The translations under genes were made by a program, and so were the position numbers. DNA of 64,000 nucleotides, from NCBI RefSeq assembly GCF_008274825.1, contig NZ_CP030848.1, positions 3,781,618 to 3,845,617 of the forward strand. The letters are read 5' to 3'. The stretch is from Sphingobacterium hotanense (lineage in GTDB: Bacteria; Bacteroidota; Bacteroidia; Sphingobacteriales; Sphingobacteriaceae). How positions within the stretch are numbered: position 1 is the first letter of the stretch; every line of letters starts with the position of its first letter. A model generated the notes under the pieces. It saw only the letters and a program-made list of their open reading frames with translations. It had not been told where the DNA came from and made no database searches. This document shows, piece by piece, positions 34,108-43,063 of the stretch.

Positions 34108-34545
34108 TCCCTGCTCCTCTACCCTGTTCTTTATAGCGGCGTTGAAGGCCTCGAAGCCGGCTAATGTGTTTCCATGTATCATTTTTTTCAGGAATGGCAC
34201 AAGGATACCCGAGAATATCTCGCCTTGTATTAGTCTAGTTTGCTCCGCCGAAATTTCCTCGAGGAAAAAATAATGTTCACCATCGAAGATACCACTGATA
34301 CCTAACCTACCCTTCCAACGCAATTCTTTATCTTTGTCGATTTTCAAGAAAATAGGATTCATCTTGATGGAAGTGCCTCCGGGTTGTTGCAAAAGAACCT
34401 TCGTTCTTTTCCCTACAATTGGAGTTCCCTCAAATTCGCGAACGCTGGGGCTCCATTCCGGATATGCTTTAAAATTGCTCAATACATCCCAAACAGCTGC
34501 TGCTGGCGCATTAATCATCACCTGAGTTTCTAGTATTTCTTTCAT
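34102..34545 (-). CDS. SRPBCC (START-like) family protein
   Basis: This 147-residue protein has the helix-grip fold that binds hydrophobic ligands. The pattern MINAPAAAVWDVLSNFKAYPEWSP and LGISGIFDGEHYFFLEE, ending in a long amphipathic helix (GNTLAGFEAFNAAIKNRVEE), is typical of polyketide-cyclase-like SRPBCC proteins. Ligand and role are unknown. The start at 34545 is set by a -7 box four bases upstream; an upstream frame extension would cross it. It converges on and overlaps the YciO-type gene by 6 bases. Confidence 0.85.
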   Translation of the reverse strand: MKEILETQVMINAPAAAVWDVLSNFKAYPEWSPSVREFEGTPIVGKRTKVLLQQPGGTSIKMNPIFLKIDKDKELRWKGRLGISGIFDGEHYFFLEEISAEQTRLIQGEIFSGILVPFLKKMIHGNTLAGFEAFNAAIKNRVEEQGL

Positions 34546-34549
34546 ACTC

Positions 34550-34557
34550 CAAAGGTA
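34550..34557 (-). promoter_or_regulatory. -7 box abutting the SRPBCC start codon
   Basis: The minus strand reads TACCTTTG, then four bases (GAGT) and the ATG. A leaderless mRNA is predicted. Confidence 0.6.
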
Positions 34558-34640
34558 GTGGCAGAAACTCCAAAGCCACTTGACATTTATCAAGAAGATT
34601 TTTTTGTAAATTAAAGCTGGATAATCAATATGAGATCTCT

Positions 34641-35465
34641 ATGGAGGATAACATTCTACAGAAAGTAACATCGGCATTCTCAGCTTTATCGTGCATCGAA
34701 GGTATAGTCCTCGGAGGTTCTAGAGCAACAGCAAGCTTTAACCAAGACTCTGATATTGACATTGGTTTGTATTACAAACCTCACTGTCTTGATTATGATG
34801 AGCTGAATAGTATAGCGAAATCCCTAGATGATCAACATCGGAATCATTTAATAGGAAAGGAAGGCGATTGGGGGCAATGGGTAAATTTTGGAGGGTGGTT
34901 GCAGATAGATGGAAAGGCGGTAGATCTTATTTTTAGAGATTTAGGGCGGGTAGAAAATGTTATCGATCAGACTAATGCTGGTATATTTTCTAACAATTAC
35001 CATTTAGGACATCCACACGCCTACCTCAGTTTTATGTATCGTGGGGAATTGGCAGCGAGTAAAATACAATATGCCAAAGACCATAGCTTTCGAGATCTTA
35101 AAGCATTAGCACAGCAGTATCCGGACAATCTACAGGCTTCGGTAATACAATTCTACTTATTCGAAGCCGACTTTTCCTTGATGCTTGCTAAGAAGGCTAT
35201 TTCCTCAGCGGATCGGTATTATCTCAGTGGACATATCTTCAGGATGGTATCTGCATTAAATCAAGTCATTTTCGCTAAGAATAAAGTGTACTTTTTAAAC
35301 GAAAAAAAAGCGATTCAACGTATTGATCGCTTTGAGTTCGCTCCAAGTAAGTATGAAGAACGGATTAATGAAATATTTGGAAGATTATATGAGCAGGACA
35401 GTCCAAGTATCGGCATGTTAGAGGTCTTGTTAGCCGATGTGCAGAATTTAATCTCTTTCTATTAG
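34641..35465 (+). CDS. Nucleotidyltransferase-domain protein
   Basis: This 274-residue protein has a DNA polymerase beta-like nucleotidyltransferase domain at residues 15-100. The catalytic signature is GGSRATASFNQDSDIDIGLYY, with Asp38 and Asp40 and a third acid in GKAVDLIFRD. A helical C-terminal domain follows (about 130-270). This two-domain plan resembles aminoglycoside or other small-molecule nucleotidyltransferases rather than the short MNT/HEPN antitoxins. Substrate is unknown. It stands alone and is divergent from the SRPBCC gene. Confidence 0.8.
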   Translation: MEDNILQKVTSAFSALSCIEGIVLGGSRATASFNQDSDIDIGLYYKPHCLDYDELNSIAKSLDDQHRNHLIGKEGDWGQWVNFGGWLQIDGKAVDLIFRDLGRVENVIDQTNAGIFSNNYHLGHPHAYLSFMYRGELAASKIQYAKDHSFRDLKALAQQYPDNLQASVIQFYLFEADFSLMLAKKAISSADRYYLSGHIFRMVSALNQVIFAKNKVYFLNEKKAIQRIDRFEFAPSKYEERINEIFGRLYEQDSPSIGMLEVLLADVQNLISFY

Positions 35466-35476
35466 GATTTTGACTA

Positions 35477-36037
35477 TTAGCCCTTACTCCGTATCCTAGA
35501 TAGCGTTTCAGGACTCATACCTAATACTGAAGCGATATACTGTAAAGGAACCTGATTGAACAGATCTTTTTGTTGCTCAAAATACTGCTGATATCGCTCC
35601 TCTGCGGATAGTGCAATGAAATTAAAAATACGTTGCTCTAAAGCCATAAAGCATTTGGCAATAAAACGTTTTTCTAATACATTCCAATCTGGAATCTCAT
35701 TTTCTAATGTTAGGTAATCCTGCTTGTTTAGTGTCCAAAGAGTTACTGGTGTTAGAGCATCAATACTCCAGATAGCCTTCTGGTCAAAAAGAAAGGATGC
35801 CAAGTCAGTTATAAAATATCCGTTGCCACCAATCCATTGAGTAACTTCCTTATTTGGTGTTATCTTAAACACTCGACAATAGCCTGAACTTACAAAGCTT
35901 AACTTCTCACATTGCTTACCTTCCGACAAGAACATGGCATTCTTATCTAAATGTTCCTCTTTGAAGTTAGATAAGATTAAGTCGGCCTGATCATCCGACA
36001 CTTCAAACATCTGAAATAAAGACTCCTTAAAGTTCAT
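35477..36037 (-). CDS. Crp/Fnr family transcription regulator
   Basis: This 186-residue regulator has a cyclic-nucleotide-binding-like jelly roll (about residues 20-110; FVSSGYCRVFKI, GGNGYFITDLASFLF) and a C-terminal helix-turn-helix (about 150-186; QVPLQYIASVLGMSPETLSRIR). It has no Fnr-type Cys cluster. Single-gene Crp/Fnr regulators of this type are abundant in Bacteroidota and often control an adjacent transporter. Its start overlaps the end of the EamA gene by 11 bases, so it may regulate that exporter (inference). Confidence 0.88.
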   Translation of the reverse strand: MNFKESLFQMFEVSDDQADLILSNFKEEHLDKNAMFLSEGKQCEKLSFVSSGYCRVFKITPNKEVTQWIGGNGYFITDLASFLFDQKAIWSIDALTPVTLWTLNKQDYLTLENEIPDWNVLEKRFIAKCFMALEQRIFNFIALSAEERYQQYFEQQKDLFNQVPLQYIASVLGMSPETLSRIRSKG

Positions 36038-36938
36038 GTTTTATGGTTTGCACACCTAACTTTCGCTTCCGCTCATATATATAGGCTATATTGAATACTA
36101 ATATAGCCAACATAATCATGGAAAAAGCGATAATCTGTTGTGTGTTGATTGGTTCATGATAATAAAAAACGGCTAAAAAGAAACTAATTATGGGGTTTAG
36201 ATACATTAGAATCCCAACGACAGAAGAATCCAAGCCTTTCAAAGCAAAGATATTCATGAACAAAGGGATGATGGTATAACCAACGGCAATAATAAGTACA
36301 AGCCAATAAAACTCATTTGTTTTCACAGTAGCTGTATCTACAATACTTAATAGCGGCAAAAGAAGGAACATGCTGACCACGATGTGAATTGTCAAAGAAA
36401 AGAACTTATCAATTTGGAAGCTATTCTTTTGTAAGATTAGATAGAATGCATAAGACAATGCGATGATCATGCTGTAGAACAAGTCCATGAAATGTCCATA
36501 AGCTAAAATGACACAACTAAGGGCCGCCAAAACAACAGCTAACCATTGTCCGTTATTCAACTTCTCGTTCAAAAATATGCTGGCTAAAATAGTGGTTAGA
36601 ATGGGGCAAATTAAGTATGCTAGCGACGTGGCATTGACGCTAATAGCGTTCATGACGTAGATAAAGGAAAACCAATTGAATGCAAGAAATACGGCTGAAG
36701 AAACAACATTGGCAATCAATTTCAATTGCCCTTTTCTATCTAGTGTTTTTATATAATGAATGCTAGCGAGTGTTTGCTTTCTCCTGAATAAGAAGCAAGC
36801 GATGACAATAGAAATTGCAGCAAAGATAACACGATGAATAAGGATGTCAAGCGCTCCGAACGCACTGAGGGGTTTTAGTACTAAGGCGAAAGTACCCCAA
36901 ATAATAAACCCCAGCAATGCTGATGTATAGTACTTCAT
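36027..36938 (-). CDS. EamA/RarD-like drug-metabolite transporter
   Basis: This 303-residue inner-membrane permease has ten hydrophobic segments in two EamA repeats (about 1-135 and 150-290). The N-terminus YYTSALLGFIIWGTFALVLKPLSAFGALDIL with the following HRVIF resembles RarD. Substrate is unknown, possibly an amino acid or metabolite exported from the cell. It overlaps the following Crp/Fnr gene by 11 bases and lies 28 bases downstream of DUF721 in the same direction. Confidence 0.87.
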   Translation of the reverse strand: MKYYTSALLGFIIWGTFALVLKPLSAFGALDILIHRVIFAAISIVIACFLFRRKQTLASIHYIKTLDRKGQLKLIANVVSSAVFLAFNWFSFIYVMNAISVNATSLAYLICPILTTILASIFLNEKLNNGQWLAVVLAALSCVILAYGHFMDLFYSMIIALSYAFYLILQKNSFQIDKFFSLTIHIVVSMFLLLPLLSIVDTATVKTNEFYWLVLIIAVGYTIIPLFMNIFALKGLDSSVVGILMYLNPIISFFLAVFYYHEPINTQQIIAFSMIMLAILVFNIAYIYERKRKLGVQTIKHEL

Positions 36939-36965
36939 AGATAGAGAAAAACAGTATAAAAAGAA

Positions 36966-37280
36966 CTAAAGGATAACGAATTCTTCGATCACTACCTGAC
37001 CCACATATTCATTAACACGCCCTATTATCTGACGGCGCATAATGGCTAGCTCATTCTTGATAACTGCAGACTCTACTTTTACAAACAACTTTCTATCGCG
37101 AATATAAATTTGTTGGGTTCGGTTGGCGATGGCTGAGCCAATTAACTCAGGCCATGCAGATATAATAGAAGTTTCGTCGAATTTACGGCGCAGACGGTAC
37201 ACATCAAGTAACTTATCCACGGCTTGTTTAATCGTGATATCGTCACTTCGTCTAAATGCATCGTCGCTATATTTCGCCAT
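36966..37280 (-). CDS. DUF721 (DciA-like) protein
   Basis: This 104-residue protein matches DUF721, a family related to the DnaB-loading factor DciA. The core is SIISAWPELIGSAIANRTQQIYIRDRKLFVKVESAVIKNELAIMRRQIIGRVNEYVG, with the usual tryptophan-proline near residue 43. Its position directly behind recF and overlapping it by 14 bases supports a role in DNA replication or repair. A helicase-loading role is inference. Confidence 0.87.
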   Translation of the reverse strand: MAKYSDDAFRRSDDITIKQAVDKLLDVYRLRRKFDETSIISAWPELIGSAIANRTQQIYIRDRKLFVKVESAVIKNELAIMRRQIIGRVNEYVGQVVIEEFVIL

Positions 37281-38376
37281 GAACCTGTCCTCCTTCTACT
37301 TCAAAGATACGAATAGGTTTTTCAATTTCTTTAAAAATGCGCTCGATTCTTGAGGAATCCGTATCGGTTAAAAAAATCTGTCCGAACTCATCCTCCGAAA
37401 CTAATTGCATCAGCTTCTTAGTCCGCTGATCATCAAGCTTATCAAAGATATCGTCCAGTAATAATAGCGGCTTGAAATGCTTTTTATTCTTTAAGAATGA
37501 GTACTGGGCAAGCTTTAGTGCAATTAAGAAAGACTTTTGTTGTCCCTGCGACCCAAATTTCTTTAATGGCATCCCTTCATGTATACTGAACAGTAAATCA
37601 TCTTTATGGATTCCAACGGTTGTCCGCTCTAGCGCACGATCTTTATCAAGTTGAGAACTCAATAGTTGCAGAAAATCATTACTCAGCAATTGCGATTCAT
37701 AGATGAGGCTCACCTGCTCTGAGTCGTCGGATAGAAACTGATAATACCGCTGAAACTCCGGAAGGAAAGCCTCCATAAACTCACGTCGTCTTTTAAAGAT
37801 TCGCTCACCGCTCTCCACCAACTGCAGGTTAAGAACCTCCAACAATCCAACATCAAAGACACCGGTTTCACGAATGTTTTTCAACACTGTATTTCGTTGT
37901 AACAAGATTCTGTTGTAATTGATGAGATAGTCCAGATAATGGTTATCCGTTTGCGAGATGACGTTATCAATAAACTTACGACGCTCCTCACTGCCATCCA
38001 TGATAATAAAAGAATCATTAGGCGATATCATCACCAAGGGGAATTGTCCGATATGATCTGCTAAGCGGCCATACTCTTTCTTATTCTTCTTAAATTGCTT
38101 CTTTTGGTTCCGCTTTAAACTACAGGAAACCTGATCGGCCATCAGCTCCCTATCGAACTCACCCTGCACCATAAACCAATCTTCCCCCTTCTTGATATGT
38201 TGAGAATCAATAGGATTGAAATAGGATTTACAAAGAGAAAGATAATGGATAGCATCTAACAAGTTAGTCTTCCCTGCACCGTTCTGCCCTGTGAAGGCAT
38301 TGGTATCAGGAAGAAACTCTAATGTAGATTCCGTATAGTTTTTAAAGTTTAATACCGAAAGGTGTTTGAGCCACAT
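37267..38376 (-). CDS. recF: DNA replication and repair protein RecF
   Basis: This 369-residue SMC-like ATPase helps load RecA at gaps with RecO and RecR. It has Walker A FTGQNGAGKTNLLDAIHYLSL (about residues 28-48), ABC signature region KKFGSQGQQKSFLIALKLAQ and Walker B LLLLDDIFDKLD. It has its own -7 box 17 bases upstream and is followed, with overlap, by DUF721. It is not next to dnaA-dnaN as in many bacteria. Confidence 0.95.
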   Translation of the reverse strand: MWLKHLSVLNFKNYTESTLEFLPDTNAFTGQNGAGKTNLLDAIHYLSLCKSYFNPIDSQHIKKGEDWFMVQGEFDRELMADQVSCSLKRNQKKQFKKNKKEYGRLADHIGQFPLVMISPNDSFIIMDGSEERRKFIDNVISQTDNHYLDYLINYNRILLQRNTVLKNIRETGVFDVGLLEVLNLQLVESGERIFKRRREFMEAFLPEFQRYYQFLSDDSEQVSLIYESQLLSNDFLQLLSSQLDKDRALERTTVGIHKDDLLFSIHEGMPLKKFGSQGQQKSFLIALKLAQYSFLKNKKHFKPLLLLDDIFDKLDDQRTKKLMQLVSEDEFGQIFLTDTDSSRIERIFKEIEKPIRIFEVEGGQVHGEI

Positions 38377-38393
38377 AGCAACACAAAGATAGG

Positions 38394-38401
38394 CTTTTTA
38401 T
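38394..38401 (-). promoter_or_regulatory. -7 box of recF
   Basis: The minus strand reads TATCTTTG, a perfect consensus, 17 bases before the recF ATG. Confidence 0.55.
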
Positions 38402-38412
38402 GTTGCTCTATC

Positions 38413-38712
38413 TTATTTTACCTCTTCAAAATCGATGAACTCACCCGCAGTAGCAGTACCTTTTTTCGGAGATTGCTTTGGCGGAGTAAACTCGACTTTT
38501 ACTTTTCCATCATGACGCGTCTCACGTTGATTGTATTCTCTAAACGGATCGCCATAAGATTGTTGGAAGGGACCTTCGTTGGCATATTGTTGCTGTTTGT
38601 TCATCAAACGCTCTGTTAGCTTACGCATAAAGAACGGCATGAGCAGACGCATACCAAACTTAAAAAGGTAGTAAAATAAAATAATGGATATAAGGAAATA
38701 GATAAATGTCAT
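38413..38712 (-). CDS. DUF4834 family small membrane-anchored protein
   Basis: This 99-residue protein has one N-terminal membrane segment (about 3-20, IYFLISIILFYYLFKFG). A basic segment follows (RKLTERLMNKQQQ), then a polar, probably disordered tail with VKVEFTPP and a conserved acidic end GEFIDFEEVK. It matches the Bacteroidota DUF4834 family of unknown function. It sits 36 bases upstream of recF with its own -7 box. Confidence 0.82.
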   Translation of the reverse strand: MTFIYFLISIILFYYLFKFGMRLLMPFFMRKLTERLMNKQQQYANEGPFQQSYGDPFREYNQRETRHDGKVKVEFTPPKQSPKKGTATAGEFIDFEEVK

Positions 38713-38728
38713 TTTTAATGCTTTTTAC

Positions 38729-38736
38729 CAAATTTA
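38729..38736 (-). promoter_or_regulatory. -7 box of the DUF4834 gene
   Basis: The minus strand reads TAAATTTG, a perfect consensus, 16 bases before the ATG at 38712. Confidence 0.55.
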
Positions 38737-38794
38737 AAAAAATATTGGTTTCAAACTAAATTCTATTGTCAGGCAAATATCAGTTAACAAATTT

Positions 38795-39280
38795 TTACGA
38801 TTTGCCTCTAGCCTCTTCAATCGCGTTAAATAACTCTTGAGGATGCTGTGAGCCAATTACATAAATGAGTCCATCGCGATCGGTTAACCATACGGCATCC
38901 TTGCCACCGGAATAAAAACGAATCTTCCCATTCTTGTGCAAGTTGTAGACCGGATTGTTGAAAATAAAGCTGGAATAACGTTTCTTCTCGACTTTAACGA
39001 TAGAACTCAAATCAATCTTAACAACAGAGGTTGTCCATAAGCCGCTTAACAATACATGGGTGGGGAAAACCTTAGTTCTATAACTAATCATGTAAAGCAT
39101 GATGATGGATACAATCAAAATACCACCACCAACGATGAAGAACAATTGCCGGGAAAGCATATGCTCTAAATTGATGTAGTAGGCAATGAAGCAGAACAAG
39201 GCGAGGATCAAACGAACACTGATCCATGTCATATCTCTACCTAAATATTGCTTCTCTTTAAAAAGTAATTGTTCCTCCAT
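38795..39280 (-). CDS. Two-helix membrane protein with PH-like C-terminal domain
   Basis: This 161-residue protein has two hydrophobic segments (about residues 20-38 and 46-66). A soluble C-terminal domain follows (SYRTKVFPTHVLLSGLW ... LIYVIGSQHPQELFNAIEEA), whose pattern and final helix resemble bacterial PH/bPH2 domains. The family call is tentative and no function is assigned. It starts five bases after the tilS stop, so it is in the tilS transcript. Confidence 0.65.
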   Translation of the reverse strand: MEEQLLFKEKQYLGRDMTWISVRLILALFCFIAYYINLEHMLSRQLFFIVGGGILIVSIIMLYMISYRTKVFPTHVLLSGLWTTSVVKIDLSSIVKVEKKRYSSFIFNNPVYNLHKNGKIRFYSGGKDAVWLTDRDGLIYVIGSQHPQELFNAIEEARGKS

Positions 39281-39285
39281 ACTTC

Positions 39286-40611
39286 CTATTTGTACACTAA
39301 AGTAAGTACTTTCTTTGTATTTTCAGTCACTTTGTACCGATTATCTAGGCGATGGTTGATAATCCAAATAATCTCCCCATTTCCATTCAGCAATATTGGC
39401 ACACGGTTCTTTTCGAAGCGATCTATTTTCTGCTGAATGAAAAAATCGCTCAGCTTCTTTCTCCCCTTCATACCTAAAGGCACAAAGACATCGCCCTCGC
39501 GCCAATTCCTGATCTCTAGTGGATAAATTAAGAGATCGGCATCCACATCCACCTGATGCTTTTCTTTATGGAGAAGATCAATACTCCCCTTCTTCAACTT
39601 CAATTTCGCATTCCCAAGATCCACAACCTTCATCCCCTTCTCGATCTTAATTTCTAGCTTTCCCACATCTCCTCTAGATCGAAGAATCAACTTATCGCGA
39701 TCCAGTAACAGTTCATGGCTATTGGATTCAAACAGCTGCCCCATCCCTCTGTCAAAGCAATCCTGCAAATCGATCAGTATCTCTTTGTTGAAATTATAAG
39801 GTTTAAAAAGTTCAAACAAGAGGTAGCTATCATTTATATACGGCGCCAGTGATTCCATTGTTATGACAGTACGACTCTCTTCTTCCTGAAATACTTGCGC
39901 ACGAATAGCCTCCACCTGTTTTTTTATAAAGTTATAGCTATCTTCAAAATGCTTGATATTCTGTATCATGATAGCTTCAAATTCGGGCTGTATTTCCTTA
40001 AACTTCGGGATTATCTCCAAGCGTACTTTATTCCTTGCATACTTAGTCGAAAAGTTGGACTGATCGTCCCGATACCTAACATTATACTCACCTACGGTTT
40101 TTTCCACCTCCTCAGCCGTTAAACAGAGTAGTGGTCGGACGATATCCTCACGTCGAGGCGATATACCTAGCAAACCTTGCAGGCCCGTAGAGCGCGTTAA
40201 ATTCAACAGAGCAGTTTCAATATGGTCGTTCAGATGTTGGGCAATGCAGATAACGGTGCATCGTTCCGCGGCCTTCAATTCCTCGAACCAAGCATAACGT
40301 AGCGTCCTTGCAGCCATTTGAATGGATTCCTTATGCTTTTTAGCATATTTCTCCGTATCGAAACGCTTTACAAAACACGGATACCCCAGTTCATCGGCGT
40401 ACTGTCGAACCAGCGCCTCGTCCAGATCAGAATCTTCGCCTCGCAACTGGAAATTGCAGTGTGCAATAATGCACTGATAACCCAAATCGTGAAATAAACA
40501 AGCCATCAACATGGAGTCTTTACCCCCGCTCACGGCCAATAGAACCTTGTCTGCCGTAGACAGCAGTTGCTTCTCTTTGATAAAGCTTTTTAACTTATTG
40601 ATGGTAGCCAT
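39286..40611 (-). CDS. tilS: tRNA(Ile)-lysidine synthase
   Basis: This 441-residue essential enzyme converts the CAU anticodon C34 of one tRNA-Ile to lysidine so that it reads AUA. The N-type ATP pyrophosphatase PP-loop is LLAVSGGKDSMLMA (about residues 25-38), followed by IIAHCNFQLRGEDSD and the C-terminal TilS substrate domain with EIRNWREGDVFVPLGMKGRKKLSDFF. A -7 box ends four bases before the ATG, predicting a leaderless mRNA. It is divergent from the OstA/LptA-like gene. Confidence 0.95.
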   Translation of the reverse strand: MATINKLKSFIKEKQLLSTADKVLLAVSGGKDSMLMACLFHDLGYQCIIAHCNFQLRGEDSDLDEALVRQYADELGYPCFVKRFDTEKYAKKHKESIQMAARTLRYAWFEELKAAERCTVICIAQHLNDHIETALLNLTRSTGLQGLLGISPRREDIVRPLLCLTAEEVEKTVGEYNVRYRDDQSNFSTKYARNKVRLEIIPKFKEIQPEFEAIMIQNIKHFEDSYNFIKKQVEAIRAQVFQEEESRTVITMESLAPYINDSYLLFELFKPYNFNKEILIDLQDCFDRGMGQLFESNSHELLLDRDKLILRSRGDVGKLEIKIEKGMKVVDLGNAKLKLKKGSIDLLHKEKHQVDVDADLLIYPLEIRNWREGDVFVPLGMKGRKKLSDFFIQQKIDRFEKNRVPILLNGNGEIIWIINHRLDNRYKVTENTKKVLTLVYK

Positions 40612-40615
40612 ACAT

Positions 40616-40623
40616 CAAAAATA
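40616..40623 (-). promoter_or_regulatory. -7 box abutting the tilS start codon
   Basis: The minus strand reads TATTTTTG, then four bases (ATGT) and the ATG at 40611. A leaderless mRNA is predicted. Confidence 0.6.
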
Positions 40624-40746
40624 CGCAATCCATTTCTTGAGCACTAATTTCATCACGAAAATTGGTCTGCTTTTCGCTAATATCTACAATATGTTGATTT
40701 GTAGATTAAAATTTAGCCTTTAACAATTTTTTGCTAATTATTTATA

Positions 40747-40754
40747 TATTTTTG
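40747..40754 (+). promoter_or_regulatory. -7 box abutting the OstA/LptA-like GTG start
   Basis: TATTTTTG followed by C, then GCTT and the GTG at 40760. A leaderless mRNA with a GTG start is predicted. A TTTG at 40730 lies only 13 bases upstream, too close for a standard -33. Confidence 0.55.
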
Positions 40755-40759
40755 CGCTT

Positions 40760-43051
40760 GTGAGGTATCTATTCATTCTTCTAACGCTTCTGTGCTGTAT
40801 TTCCGGCTATGGACAAACAACACTTACACCTGCCCCTACCGGCAGCGAAATGCGTTTATTATCCTCTTCGAGCAGTAGATTCATCAATCAAAAAATCCTA
40901 CGCAGTTATCATCCGGTCTACGAACATAAAGGGTCTACGCTTTCTGCCGATAGCGGAGATCTGTATAAGGACGATATCGGACGTGAATTCTTTGAAGCCC
41001 ATGGCAATATTGTAATCACGCAAACTTCCGGGTCGGTAATCTACGGCACCCATTTACATTATGACGCCGCCTCACAGCAAGCCGTTTTGACTAAGAATGT
41101 ACGTATGGTAGACGGGCAGACAACCCTTACTACGAATTACCTCACCTACAACATGCGCAGCCAACGCGGAACATACCGCAATGGAGGTCGTATTGAAGGA
41201 CAGGGCGACACCATCACTTCCCAAAACGCTTATTATTTCGAAACCTCCAAAGATGCTTACTTCAACAACAAAGTCGTTGTGAGATCGCCCAATGTCATTA
41301 TCTATACCGATACGATGCAGTATAACACCATGTATAGAGATGCCTTCTTCTTCGGGCCAACAAATATCAAAGGACGTAAAGGGGAAAACTTGTACACCGA
41401 AAAAGGAACGTATAATACCGCTTTCGGGATTGCTAAATTCAACAAAAACAACCTCTATACCGAAGGCAGCCGCTTCTTAAAAGGCGATAGTTTGTTCTAT
41501 GATCGAAACAGAGGGATTGGCGAAGCCTTCCGTAATGTTGTGTTCGTGGATACGCTGGATAAATTCTATTCGAACGGAGGCTATGGAAAATATATTGAAG
41601 CCGACCAGTCCATCCTCATGACAGACAAACCTCTTGTCAAATACGTCATTCAGAATGACACCACAAAACAGGCAGCAGACTCGTTAAGTACAGACAGCCT
41701 ACAGGCCAATAAAAATCTATCGAAACGAGAAATCAGAAAGCTGGAAAAAGAAAAAGAGAAAGAACTCAAAGCGCAAGAAAAGCAGCTTACAGAAAAAGAT
41801 ATTAGCAGCACGACCGATTCTACAGAAAATAAGGCGGTTGTCCCGATCAAAGAACCTCCCAAAGTGGATACGGCCTATATGACCGCAGACACCCTCTATT
41901 CCAAGGTGATTTTTGTAAGGGATTATAAACCCTTAGACCTCAAACTCGACCGCAACGGCGGACAGATTGAGGAATCTACGGAAGTAGACTATGGCGATAT
42001 GGATGACTCAACCTCGTTTGATGATACTGACAGCCTTAGTATCGGCGAGCCGATTCTAGAAAAGACATTGGAAACCGCCGAGCCTAAAATTCTCAAAAAA
42101 TCAGAAACGGTGAAACCGGTTACACCTGCGAAGAAAGCTCCCGCAAAAGCCAAAGTGCCTGACTCCATGAATATTGAAGTCACCACAAAAGCCGACAGTG
42201 TTCTACGGAGGAAGGCTGAAATGCCAACAGGAACAGAGCACGACGACCTATTGTCCGATGCACTGAAAACTGCTCAAACGGCGGATACCCTATTAAAGGA
42301 CTCCACACAGATCTTTGCCGATACGGCGAGAACCCGTATCGTGCGAGCAAACTATAATGTTAGAGTATTCAAATCGGATTTACAAGCCGTGGCAGACTCC
42401 GTTTATTACGGCATGGTCGATTCCATGTTCCGCTTTATGGGCAAACCGATGATCTGGTCCGACGGATCGCAAATCTCAGCAGACACCATTTTTATGCAGA
42501 TTAAAAACGGCAAGATGGATAATGCTTTGTTAAAACAGAATGCCTTTATGGTAAATGCTGTTCTAGACACGCTCAAGTTCAATCAGCTCAAGGGCAGAAA
42601 GATTACTGCATTCTTCGCTAATAATGCTATAGAGCGCCTGTTTGTCGATGGAAATGCAGAAAACCTAGTTTTCTCGACAAACGACAAGACCAATACCATC
42701 ACAGAGATGTTCCATGACCGCAGCAGTCGGATTAAAATTACCATGGAAAACAATAAGATTATTGATTATGTTTCGATTCGAAAGATCGACCAGAAAATAT
42801 ATCCTTTCAAGCTAGTCACGCAGGAACTGGAAGTACTGCCTGGTTTCCAATGGAAACCCGAAGACCGGCCAAAGTCTGTCGAGGACATGTTAAATCGGAA
42901 GCGGGCTGGGCAATCCCTAATTTCTGAACCGGACGATGAAGATGAAGGCGATGAAAACACTGGGGAAATAAAAACGGAAGCAACAAAGTCCATAGACACT
43001 AAAAAAGCTGAACAGACCGAGAAAATATTAGAAGAAGCAACCGAAAATTAA
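40760..43051 (+). CDS. OstA/LptA-like outer-membrane biogenesis protein
   Basis: This 763-residue secreted protein has a signal peptide (residues 1-19, ending SGYGQ). The N-terminal half (about 50-300) has the beta-jellyroll repeats of OstA/LptA: SGDLYKDDIGREFFEAHGNIVITQ, VIYGTHLHYDAASQQAVLTKNV, and NVIIYTDTMQYN. These are expected to bridge LPS across the periplasm. A charged low-complexity region follows (about 300-500, rich in Lys, Glu, Thr and Ala; EKEKEKELKAQEKQ, KKAPAKAKVPD). A second OstA-like part (about 515-700) completes it. The low-complexity insertion and length far exceed the 185-residue E. coli LptA. It starts with GTG. Confidence 0.85.
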   Translation: MRYLFILLTLLCCISGYGQTTLTPAPTGSEMRLLSSSSSRFINQKILRSYHPVYEHKGSTLSADSGDLYKDDIGREFFEAHGNIVITQTSGSVIYGTHLHYDAASQQAVLTKNVRMVDGQTTLTTNYLTYNMRSQRGTYRNGGRIEGQGDTITSQNAYYFETSKDAYFNNKVVVRSPNVIIYTDTMQYNTMYRDAFFFGPTNIKGRKGENLYTEKGTYNTAFGIAKFNKNNLYTEGSRFLKGDSLFYDRNRGIGEAFRNVVFVDTLDKFYSNGGYGKYIEADQSILMTDKPLVKYVIQNDTTKQAADSLSTDSLQANKNLSKREIRKLEKEKEKELKAQEKQLTEKDISSTTDSTENKAVVPIKEPPKVDTAYMTADTLYSKVIFVRDYKPLDLKLDRNGGQIEESTEVDYGDMDDSTSFDDTDSLSIGEPILEKTLETAEPKILKKSETVKPVTPAKKAPAKAKVPDSMNIEVTTKADSVLRRKAEMPTGTEHDDLLSDALKTAQTADTLLKDSTQIFADTARTRIVRANYNVRVFKSDLQAVADSVYYGMVDSMFRFMGKPMIWSDGSQISADTIFMQIKNGKMDNALLKQNAFMVNAVLDTLKFNQLKGRKITAFFANNAIERLFVDGNAENLVFSTNDKTNTITEMFHDRSSRIKITMENNKIIDYVSIRKIDQKIYPFKLVTQELEVLPGFQWKPEDRPKSVEDMLNRKRAGQSLISEPDDEDEGDENTGEIKTEATKSIDTKKAEQTEKILEEATEN

Positions 43052-43063
43052 AGGTTGCTTTTT
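43035..43063 (+). terminator. Terminator enclosing the OstA/LptA-like stop codon
   Basis: An 8-bp stem AAGCAACC/GGTTGCTT followed by a T-run. The TAA stop codon (43049-43051) lies in the loop. Confidence 0.85.
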
